A stretch of 64,000 nt of DNA from Pholis gunnellus (taxonomy: Eukaryota > Chordata > Actinopteri > Perciformes > Pholidae): the NCBI GenBank assembly GCA_910591455.2, contig OU342821.1:12772287-12836286 (forward strand), read 5' to 3'. Position numbers and translations under genes: made by a program. Below the pieces are notes generated by a model. The model had not been told where the DNA came from. It saw nothing but the letters and a program-made list of their open reading frames with translations, and ran no database searches. Within the stretch, counting starts at the first letter, position 1. Each line of letters opens with the position of its first letter. Shown here one piece after another: positions 55,966 to 64,000 of the stretch.

Positions 55966-55970
55966 AACAC

Positions 55971-56396
55971 CTAGGGGGACCCGCTCCTTGGCCTGTCCTG
56001 ATTTGAGTCGAGCCCGCTGACCAGCCGCTGGATGCTCTGCAGCTCGTTGGCGGCGTCTTTCTCCGTGCAAGTTTTTGGGGACATGGTGGACGAGTGACTG
56101 GTCACCTCCGATGTGGAATCCAGGGTGACACCAGACACGGGGCTGGCCGGGATAATGCCGTCTCCCTTCAGCTCGGTTCCGCTGCCGGCCATGGGGGGCA
56201 TCGCGGTGGTGAGCAAGGTGCTGTCCGGTACCGTCATGGGGATGGAGTAAGGGTTGTACCTGAGTCGGGGGCGCACTGCGTTCAGGAACGGGTGCCGGTG
56301 CACCGCGGAGGAGGCAGCGGAGGAGGCTGCCGCTGCAGCGGCCATATACGTGTACGGATAGGGGAACAAACTGCCGAACGGAGACATGGCGAGGCC
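55971..56396 (-). CDS. tbx3a: tbx3 coding exon 7 (C-terminal repressor region, stop)
   Basis: 426 nt from GLAMSPFGSLFPYPYTYM through an Ala/Ser run, VHRHPFLN, RPRLRYNPYSIPM, and ELQSIQRLVSGLDSNQ to SGSP and TAG at 55973-55971. Acceptor is TCCACAG. Confidence 0.96.
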   Translation of the reverse strand, partial: GLAMSPFGSLFPYPYTYMAAAAAASSAASSAVHRHPFLNAVRPRLRYNPYSIPMTVPDSTLLTTAMPPMAGSGTELKGDGIIPASPVSGVTLDSTSEVTSHSSTMSPKTCTEKDAANELQSIQRLVSGLDSNQDRPRSGSP

Positions 56397-59300
56397 CTGT
56401 GGAGAAACGGAGAAGCATGAGTGTGAGCCACAACAATATACTTCTGTGTACTATAACAGCCCAACATGTAGGCTACCAAAACCAACATAAAGATAGGCCT
56501 ATACATAAAAAAACACGAGAGGAAATGTAGGATGATAAAACTTTTTTTCCCAGCCTGTTGCATCTGCATGTTCTGGATTAATGTGGAACAAATGCGTGAA
56601 AATGGTGATTTAAAGTGACCTGCTGTACTTTCGCTGTCCTCAAGGTTGGTTTCGTGTTGTTGTTGGATTGTTACACTGCTAATCACGCTGTCTGACACTT
56701 AGCTTATTAACAGCGCAACTTGATTTAGTCCATAAGTCTGTATGTTTTCAATGCCTCCATTCACACAGGCTTTCACATATGTAGTCATAACACAATATTG
56801 TGCAGCAAAGCTTCAACGCCCAGCATGTAAACAGCTTTGGCTCTCACGAATTTGAAATGCAAATACAAAGCAATCCTATTGTCTGTTGCTGCAATCAAGC
56901 AACAGGAGGTGCAACTAAAACACTTTGAAATTAAATGGAAAAAGACAACTCTGTTGTCTCTTAAAGTATAATGTTTCTCTAAGGCATTTTAATACTCTCC
57001 ATGTGGCTTTCAAACCGACTAATGAGATCAGGCATGGAGGATTGCCTAACACTTCTTGTTGCAATGTGCTCGCTGTCTTTTAAATCTTTTTTTTTAATGA
57101 ATGATAGTTGATATCTATAACAACAATGCCAAGAGAAAACAGAAAGGTGGGTTTCTAATAGATTAGTCAGCCGTTGCAGTTGCCTAACTTTACTTTGAAC
57201 ATTAGCCCATTTGGCAGCAAAACAAAAATTAACACACGCACACGTAGTTTCTCGTTATCTCTCTCACAGTTATGATCAAAAACACACACATGAACACGAT
57301 GACGAGGGCAATAAAGATATTTAAATATCTGGCACATGGGCCTGCAGTCTGCTGTACATTACAACATGCGCTTCACTCGAGGTGCGGAGTAGGCCGAGGC
57401 CCAAGAAAACAGGTTTTACCTGCGATGCCAAGACGTGTTGCTGCAGATGAAAGGGCAGGCCTGGCGCTCCCGTCAAGCTTTGCGAAGGTGATGCCATGCC
57501 GGTCGGGTCCATGGTGCTCACCCCTCCATTGGACACGGCTGCCAATAGTGGCCCCATGCCCGCGGCCATGTTTGAGAACGCACCCCCCATGTTGAACTGA
57601 CTAGGGTGCAAGAGAAACGGATGCGCGCTCCCAAGGTGATTGAAAAACTGTTGTCCCGTGAGGCCTGTTGGAAATCCAAAATTAGGAAAGTGTCCGTGGC
57701 CTATGTGCGGGCTGTCAGTCTGAACTGTCAAAGGCATGAAACTGTCTTTGCTTATTGACCTGCACTCGTCCGTTTTGGGCTGTTCCAGACTCGGGCTCTT
57801 GAGGTCTTCTCCGGAGCGGGTGGTGCTGGAGATGACGGTGATGGGGCTCTGTTGTGAGTCTGCCTGGCTTTTCTCAGTCCTAGGACCGCCGTCGCGGGTC
57901 CTGCTGCTAGAGTCATTGTTGCTAAAGGGGTGCCCCTTAGCTGGGCTCGCCTCGTGATCCTTCCCGTCTTTGGTAGTCGTGGAAATCTTGCTGGAGTCTG
58001 GACCATCTTTGATATGTCCATCTTTGCTCTCATCGTCGCTCTCCTCATCGCTGTCGCAGAAATCTGCCCAAAATTAGGAGGAGTGGAATATATAAGAATC
58101 AGTTACCTTTCTGCACATTGGTGAATCATAAAAAAAACAACTGTTACTCCCGTTATCAGCCATATTGTATCTGTCTCCCACGGGTGGAATAAGTAATAGA
58201 CCCGAAAGATTTTAATTTTTAATTTGTACTATATCCATATTGGTGACCAATATGATCTATATGGAAGTCCCCATTGTTTACAATTCTATTTGGCTAAGTA
58301 TATGCTACATGGCATTAGTTTCTATAATATAGTTTATTGTGTATTTCTTTGCAGATTAACCGAAAATGATTTCTGACATATTGCTCGACAGATAATCGTC
58401 TCATCAGTGTCTTACTGTTAATCTCAATAAACCAGTCAATGCAGACTGCCTTACTTGGGCTGGGCATTCCTAAAGTTGACTCTTCTTCAACACATTACCT
58501 TGTAAAAATCCTTGCCACAATAGAAATTTTACGACTTTACACAGGACTTGTGATCGGAGCTGTGACATGGCTTGTGGGGTCTGTCAGCTCACCTTTCATG
58601 TGTGGGGGGCCCGCGGTAGACACGGCAGGGGACGAGGCCTGGCCGAAGCACTTAATGGAAGCCTGCTCTCCAGAGGAGTCGTCTGAAGCCCCGTTCTCCT
58701 TTTTTTGCTGCTCCTCGTATGAACGCATGGATTGCAGAGCCAGCTGTTTCCTGTGCACAAGTACCCAGGTTACTATATCACATCTCCCGGGTCAGAAACG
58801 ATATCAGCAGCACGATGAGTGGTGTGGAAGCTTGTTTAAACTGAACACCTTAGATAATGAAGCTCCTGACTGTGCGACTGACTCGCCTATAAGTGTGCAT
58901 GGGATCCTTTACAGTGCCATTGATGTAGTAACTTAAGTAATTTATCTATCAATCTTGTCACTTCACTCTTCCCATTTGCAATGCAAGCACAATTTGATTT
59001 TAAACATCCAACGTTTTGGGATACATTTAAAATTGCCCAAAATAAAAAAACAAATTAGCAAGTGAAGTAATGAAAGCAAAGGCATCAAACACAACCCTGT
59101 TGCAGTTTCTATTACAACCAGTGTTATAGGAATTATAGTGCACTATCCTATTAAGCTATTTGATTAAACTGTATAGAGCCACACTCCCTGCGGGTTAATG
59201 AGGAAGCTTTGACGCGAGCTTAATCCACTGAGATCACTGCCTGTCTCCATGTTTAAATCTAAAGACATCCAAAGTGTTTTTGTTTTGTTTTTTCCTTTGC

Positions 59301-62300
59301 AATGCACGTTTCTTACCTCTTTTCCCGTCGTCCATTACCCGTGTCACGGAATCCTTTAGCAAATGGATTATGGTCAATTTTCAGCTGGGTTATCTGAAAT
59401 ACATAAAATGATGCGCAAATATTAGCGACTTGAATTTCATTTCCCTATAGTATTCACACTAAATGGGTCTCATTTTACAATTGCAGGTGAAGCCCCAAAG
59501 CTGTGGCTAATTTCAAATGTCATTATAACACACGGATATTATTTTTGCTTTTACATATAAAAACAAAATGCTAATAGTCGTGTGAACACGAGAGTTCTCA
59601 AATTGGCACGTTATTCCATGAGTGAAACATGCGGATTTCTTTGTGTATTGAAAAACTTTACTACCACAGTACATCCGGCAGTGTTACCACTGCACATGGG
59701 GAGGGGAGGGGAGAGGGATGGGGTGCCATGGTTTCCCAACAATATCAAAGAGTTGAGGAGATGATTTTCATTATTTTTATGTCTCACAAAATGTCACCAT
59801 GCAGCACAGTCTGACACAACCAAAATGCGCCCCTTTCTTTCTTTTTCTCCAATCAACCGCACAGTGTTGCCCCTCTTCTTTTCTCATTTCTCAACCCCCA
59901 ACCCTTTTAGTTTTACTCACACAAACACACACGCACACGCACGCAGAGAGAGAGAGAGAGAGTGAGAGAGAGCGCGCGTCTGGTTCTATGCCAAATCCTT
60001 TCCACGTGATTAAATAAAAGGAAGAACTGTAACATTCCTCCGAAGTATTACCTTCCTACCACAGGCTGGAGAATATGGCACTTATACCCGCAACATCACC
60101 CCCACACTATGATACTCCACTCTCACGGGCTCAAACAGATATGACGTCTTTCATATTTTATGACAACAAAATGGTGCAGAGCATGAAAGACATGGGAGGA
60201 AAGCGCGTCTGACACACAGGCTGCATTTGAGTAAACATTCAGGTACAACCATAAGCCTATGAGCAATCATTGTGCTTACCTTGTCATTTTGATAAGCAGT
60301 CACGGCAATGAAATCTGTTTCAGGAAAAACGTAAGTCCTGAAGGTACTGTACGGGAGTTTGAGAATATCGTTGGCCCTCACGATGTGAAATCGAGGCTGA
60401 TATTTGTGCATCGAGTTAAGTATGGTCTGCAACACACAATCACAAAATAATTGAAGTTCCTCTAGCATTAGTTATCGTTGTACATAATATATTTTCACAT
60501 TACATTACACCACCTTGCAAAAATGCTCTTTTTTGAAATCAGAAGTCATATTATTTGGAGGAATTAAATCGTGAAAAAATAGTGTGATTTAAAAATTGCA
60601 AATATCTATAAAAGTATTCTATAAAATAGAAAGATTTATGGTGTAATATTTAATTTAGTTTGATAAAGCTGGTTAAATATTCATGGGTGTCTTGCATATA
60701 TCAACTTAATTATCTTTCGCAATAAGTGTAATAATTTTATAAAATAAGACTATCTCAAGATAATGATATAGCAATTTTCTTTACATTTTGTTGTAATTTT
60801 GTAACGATGTGCTATCTTGGTCATATCTTCCTCAAGAGAATGCACCTTAAACTAATGACTTTCTAGCTCCAAATAAAACATAAATACAAATTCAAACAGT
60901 CAAACATTTTGCTCATAAAAGGGTATGTTGATAAATAAGAAAATTGACATACATTAGTTGAACTTACAAATCCATGCTTGTCGGATATGTTATTTGTCAG
61001 CTTGAGTTTGTGAAAATTGACGACTTTTGACATCCACTGTTCACCAGTAGCCGGACTGTCCGGGTGAATGTACATCCTCTTTGGCATTTCGGGGTCGGCC
61101 TTCCCTGCCACCATCCAGCGGGAGTTATGAAATTTGTATCTACAGTCGTCGGCTGCAACAATATCCATCAAGAGAATATATTTGGCCTTTTTGTCCAGAC
61201 CAGTGCACCTCACTTTGAACGGGGGGAACATCCGCCTGTGACAAAGCAAAACAAACGATAAGCACTCGTGTCGTGGCAAATATAATATGCTTAAAATATT
61301 CAACAATATAACGAAAATATGTGTATTGTTATTGACACGATATACGATTTAGTATTTAAAAGTTTGTTGCATCCGTTTGGTAAGTTGTGTGGTGCAGCCT
61401 GTTTTTAATTTATCTGCTTGAGATAAATCAGCCGATAAAGTGCCCCGCGAGTAAAATGTCGAGTAAACAAACGTATTGTTCTTCCACTATATTTCTGATG
61501 AGGAAACGCCAACGCTGTTTGGATGGTGTCCTGATTTTTAATGCCTCTAAAGGCCTACAGACACACAGTCTACAGCAGCCATCTTTGTATACTATCACTG
61601 TGATGATGACGATAATAATACTTCAGTCAGAGCTCCACATTTCAGGGAAATAATCGGTCACTGCGTTTTGACAAACTTTAAAAAAAAAACGGACTTTAAA
61701 ATTAACAATAGGATTATAAGCAAGCCAAATGTAGCTACTGTAATTGGAGGCTTAGTGTTTAATAATACAGCTACAGGCCCCTTTTTATTTGACAAAATAA
61801 TGTTACAGCAACAGCTGATTTGCCACCATTAAAAATTTGTACACATGTTCTTGTATCTACACACAGGCTCTGGCAGCTTTGTCTTAGTTTTTCTGTCAAG
61901 ATAAAATTCTTATGCACGGATCCTTTTGGGTCATGTTATTGTATTGTAGTGAAAGCACATTGTCGTGTAATAAATGTCACATCCACGTAACAATTGTGAG
62001 ACAGTCATGCTGCAATCCATGTTGAATTAATATACATTAGATGAAGGCTTGAGAGCTTTGCATGAAATATGCAGTGGAACTGTAGAGATATACTCCATTT
62101 GGCATCTGTATAAATGTCTATAAATCTATTAATTTATCTATATAAAATAACAAATCCCTCCATCGTGAGTTATCAATAAACACAACAGGTGTCAGAAAGT
62201 GTATTTACACACACACACACACATCCCCCCCCAAAAAAAAATCAGTTTCACCTTCCAGATTTTGTGATCACCATCTCGGTGCCTCTCTTGTGGAAGAGTT

Positions 62301-62643
62301 CCCAAAGCTCCTTGGCTTCCAGGTGAACTTTAGGGTCGTCTTCCACCTCCTCCTCGGGCTCCAGAGTCTTCATAGGCCTGAGGTGGGCGGCCGCAGCCTG
62401 GTGCCCCAGCGAAGTGAAGTGGAGCCCGCTCTCCGCGGCTCCCATCAGCTGGTCCATGATCGGCTTTCCCAGGGCGCCCGGCAGAGAGAGGGAGCCGCCG
62501 TGAGGGAGAGCCAGAGCCGGGAAGAAGTGAGGCTGGTGACCCAGCATTGCACTCATGGCAAATTCCGGACCCCGGTGAGGTAAAAACGGATGATATGCCA
62601 TACTTGATCCCTGTATGACTGGATCTCTCATCAGGAAGTTCAT
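55971..62643 (-). CDS. tbx3a: Tbx3 T-box transcriptional repressor (whole coding span, 7 coding exons)
   Basis: The CDS joins 62643-62252, 61235-60968, 60426-60280, 59393-59317, 58750-58593, 58063-57420 and 56396-55971. It totals 2112 nt and 703 residues, against 723 or 743 for human TBX3. Junctions are GT/AG with consistent phase. The N-terminus has MRDPVIQGSSMAYHPFLPHR and KPIMDQLMGAAESG. The T-box (about 104-288) includes YILLMDIVAADDCRYKFHNS, RWMVAGKADPEMPKRMYIHP and FHKLKLTNNISDKHGF. A basic nuclear-localisation cluster GRREKRKQ follows. The C-terminal repressor region has QQFFN, FLLHPSQF, PFHLQQHVLASQG, MSPFGSLFPYPYTYM plus an Ala/Ser run, and ELQSIQRLVSGL. Known role: nuclear repressor of the Tbx2/3 subfamily acting in conduction system, limb/fin and other tissues. 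MAYHPFLPHR plus the linkage to tbx5 favours tbx3 over tbx2. The start is set by similarity; its context is weak, and Met5 is an alternative. Confidence 0.95.
56397..57419 (-). other. tbx3 last intron
   Basis: 1023 nt bounded by GTAAAA and CCACAG. Nothing else was recognised. Confidence 0.75.
57420..58063 (-). CDS. tbx3a: tbx3 coding exon 6
   Basis: 644 nt with an acidic/Ser-rich first half (CDSDEESDDESKDGH) and a conserved second half (MPLTVQTDSP, GLTGQQFFNHLG, FLLHPSQFNMGGAFSNMAAG, LPFHLQQHVLASQ). The frame was read through from acceptor GGGCAG to donor GTAAAA with no stop. Confidence 0.95.
58064..58592 (-). other. tbx3 intron after coding exon 5
   Basis: 529 nt, AT-rich, nothing recognised. 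Confidence 0.75.
58593..58750 (-). CDS. tbx3a: tbx3 coding exon 5
   Basis: 158 nt encoding RKQLALQSMRSYEEQQKKEN, GASDDSSGEQ and CFGQASSPAVSTAG. It ends ATGAAAG|GTGAGC. It is a Ser-rich linker after the nuclear-localisation cluster. Confidence 0.93.
58751..59316 (-). other. tbx3 intron after coding exon 4
   Basis: 566 nt, AT-rich, nothing recognised. Confidence 0.75.
59317..59393 (-). CDS. tbx3a: tbx3 coding exon 4 (end of T-box)
   Basis: 77 nt encoding [20 protein letters not shown] and GRREK. IDHNPF has His where the human TBX2/3 text I remember has Asn. Acceptor TTTCAG, donor GTAAGA. Confidence 0.95.
59394..60279 (-). other. tbx3 intron after coding exon 3
   Basis: 886 nt with a mixed CA/GA microsatellite at 59925-59976. 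No other feature was recognised. Confidence 0.75.
59925..59976 (+). repeat. Compound (CA)/(GA) microsatellite
   Basis: CA units with CG interruptions pass into about 14 GA units and end in GCGCGC. Confidence 0.9.
60280..60426 (-). CDS. tbx3a: tbx3 coding exon 3 (T-box)
   Basis: 147 nt, exactly 49 codons, TILNSMHKYQPRFHIVRAND through FIAVTAYQNDK. Acceptor TTGCAG, donor GTAAGC. Confidence 0.96.
60427..60967 (-). other. tbx3 intron after coding exon 2
   Basis: 541 nt, very AT-rich. This is where mammals have alternative exon 2a; no clear 60-nt exon with splice sites was seen. Confidence 0.7.
60968..61235 (-). CDS. tbx3a: tbx3 coding exon 2 (T-box)
   Basis: 268 nt encoding RMFPPFKVRCTGLDKKAKY through NNISDKHGF. 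Acceptor GTCACAG, donor GTAAGT. Undivided here, it matches two exons (120 and 148 nt) in tbx5. I did not recognise the alternative mammalian exon 2a in the following intron. Confidence 0.96.
61236..62251 (-). other. tbx3 first intron
   Basis: 1016 nt, AT-rich, with a short (CA)n and a C8 run at 62206-62232 next to the exon 1 donor. Nothing else was recognised. Confidence 0.75.
62252..62643 (-). CDS. tbx3a: tbx3 coding exon 1
   Basis: 392 nt, residues 1-130 and two bases of Arg131. MNFLMRDPVIQGSS starts it and EEEVEDDPKVHLEAKELW opens the T-box near residue 104. Donor is AAG|GTGAAA. The frame stays open upstream to 62709, so an N-terminal extension cannot be excluded by stops alone. Confidence 0.92.
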
Positions 62644-63301
62644 CCAAGTGCAGGCAACAAACTGTAGAAGACTGATTTGATGTGAAACTATATATATATG
62701 TTGTACCAACAGTGAAGCCTGCGTTCAATGAAGACAAAATAAAAAAAGAGGAAAAAATGAATCTGAAGTTGGAAAGCTTTGGAAACTCCTACTTCAGCGC
62801 TGCAGAAAAAAAAGCACCCACTTCTTTTCTTTCACGAATTGTCAGGGAATCTCTATAGTCTTTTGCTGCGTTGTGATCAAAAGTCTGGAGAGAGAAATGT
62901 AAAAATGTTCTCCATAATTCTGCAAAAGTGCTGAGAGACCGATTTTCTTCAGAGGTCGACGCGCATCGGACACCTTTCTGTGTCTCGCTGGCTTGCGGAC
63001 ATTAGTCGAATTAAACCAACTTGGGTGAGTCACTTAATTGACTGTGGCGCATTCTTTCTCTTCTGCTGCTGTTTACAATATCGGCATTCCTGTTAAAATG
63101 CGTTCCTTCTTATTGGCTTCAGTCCTGCAGCGACGGGCGACGTGTTGAAATATTTCGATAGCGCCGAATAATCCCCCTGCCTTTACTTGCTCCGGACATG
63201 CACCCTCGCGCGCGCACACACACTTTATTCCTCCTCTCTCTTTCACGCACACACACATTTCAGGGAAAGACGTGTGCAGAGAAAGGAGTCCGCTGACGGC
63301 C

Positions 63302-63337
<36 letters not shown>

Positions 63338-63340
63338 GTG
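62644..63340 (-). promoter_or_regulatory. tbx3a: tbx3 5' leader (probable)
   Basis: About 700 nt above the ATG, rising in GC and CpG content, ending in a GA/CT repeat at 63302-63338. Human TBX3 also has a long leader. The start of transcription is not visible. A sequence resembling a 3' splice site (TCTTCTACAG, just above the ATG near 62660) leaves open a separate non-coding first exon. Confidence 0.4.
63302..63338 (+). repeat. (GA)n microsatellite at the tbx3 promoter
   Basis: About 18 GA units with one AA interruption, on the minus strand a CT-rich leader/promoter tract. Confidence 0.95.
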
Positions 63341-63379
63341 GTAAGGTCCCAGCTCCGTGATTTTCCTAGCGCCTCTGTG

Positions 63380-63540
63380 GCCCATTGGGCTTCATACTGT
63401 ATGGATGTGTTGCATGTTACGAGGAGCAGCGCTCCGTTTGATTGGCTCTTTGACGCTTTCGGACCAATTGTGTGGCTGCGTGGGCGTGGTTTCTAACAGC
63501 TCGGGTGGAGGGGACAGACTTCGGACTTATAAAAAGGTGT
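63380..63540. promoter_or_regulatory. tbx3 upstream promoter, probably bidirectional
   Basis: Minus-strand CCAAT boxes at 63388-63384 and 63445-63441 would serve tbx3. A plus-strand CCAAT (63464-63468), a GGGCGTGG GC-box-like word near 63482 and TATAAAAAG (63528-63536) form a classical promoter facing the other way, predicting a start near 63558. Confidence 0.45.
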
Positions 63541-64000
63541 TTGGAAACTCAAAAGGGCTTTGCCGTGAAACACCACCCTGCCCCAGTCAGTGTTGTGTGA
63601 ATATGTCAACATCGTTACAGAAGTTGCGCTATCGGTCGGTCTGTGAGACCCGGCGAAGGGGAGCGAGAGCACACAAGACCAAGCCGGGGAACTGGCTCGC
63701 TTTTGTCGGCGAGATGTTATGTTCCGCTGGGCTGTTGACTTCCTCCTCTGTCCCGCAGCTCAGCGGTATTCTTATGCTTTGAATATCGCGAGCACAATTT
63801 TACTAATTCATAAATATATTCACTCTATGGTTTGTTATTATTTAACTCGCGGTCTTGTACGTTTCCAGAGGTTTAGCAGCGCCGAAAAAAACATTTCCTG
63901 CAACATCCTCGTTTGAAATCAGCTCAGGAAAATATGAGCGGGTGACGGGATGAGGCGCTCGATGATAATGTGTATTAGAAGGTTATGCTGCCGCTAAAAC
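63541..64000 (+). ncRNA. Possible divergent transcript upstream of tbx3 (hypothetical)
   Basis: It lies 20-25 bases past the plus-strand TATAAAAAG. Its first ATG, at 63603 with A at -3, opens a 59-codon frame to 63782 with no similarity I recognise, so a non-coding RNA is the likelier reading. Human TBX3 and TBX5 both have named divergent antisense RNAs. Transcription is inferred from promoter motifs only. Confidence 0.25.

Larger units (their letters stand above)
54610..55970 (-). other. tbx3a: tbx3 probable 3' untranslated region
   Basis: 1.36 kb after the stop without coding content. Minus-strand AATAAA words lie at 55208-55203 and 54632-54627, and the second is taken as the distal end. 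It opens with a T26 tract (55963-55938), only 7 bases past the stop codon. Confidence 0.45.

Noticed and set aside
62644..62709. In-frame N-terminal extension of tbx3 (22 residues from an upstream ATG)
   Set aside because: The family start is just before MRDPVI; the extension resembles no Tbx3 and contains a possible splice acceptor.
63357..63782. 141-residue open frame across the tbx3 upstream promoter
   Set aside because: It begins before the predicted plus-strand start; only the 59-codon part after 63603 could be in a transcript, and it is reported as hypothetical.

Overview
The window is vertebrate nuclear DNA, most probably from a percomorph-type teleost fish. It has interrupted genes with GT/AG introns, long AT-rich non-coding stretches, many (CA)n, (AT)n and (GA)n microsatellites, and fragments of short interspersed repeats of kinds I associate with percomorph genomes. 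There are no operons, and nothing prokaryotic or viral was recognised. The species cannot be named from the sequence.

Only two protein-coding genes can be supported. Both are on the minus strand and both encode T-box transcription factors. tbx5 (probably tbx5a) has eight coding exons between 35677 and 19933, giving 525 residues, with a probable non-coding first exon ending at 36414. tbx3 (probably tbx3a) has seven coding exons between 62643 and 55971, giving 703 residues. Every exon junction was set by GT/AG sites and by unbroken reading phase. The order and shared orientation match the human TBX5-TBX3 pair on 12q24. Here only about 20 kb separates the tbx5 start codon from the tbx3 stop codon.

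Layout: 1-17050 is non-coding DNA downstream of tbx5, with two CTCF-like motifs near 2.4 and 3.8 kb and a dense block of candidate factor sites at 4.7-5.5 kb. 17050-19932 is the probable tbx5 3'UTR. 19933-36900 is tbx5, whose largest intron (26223-32173) holds a candidate enhancer. 36900-54600 is the tbx5-tbx3 intergenic region, which holds most of the interspersed repeats, bracketed by two divergently pointing CTCF-like motifs. 54600-62643 is tbx3. 62644-63600 is its leader and promoter, which looks bidirectional, with a CCAAT/TATA arrangement facing the plus strand. The last 400 bases are upstream DNA.

How the genes work together (family knowledge): both proteins bind AGGTGTGA-type sites. 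Tbx5 is mainly an activator needed for pectoral fin/forelimb outgrowth and heart chambers. Tbx3 is mainly a repressor in the conduction system, limb and other tissues. In mammals the two genes use separate regulatory domains, so the insulator-like motifs between them are the most interesting non-coding observation. I found no undescribed multi-gene system; the novelty candidates are regulatory and need comparative or chromatin data.
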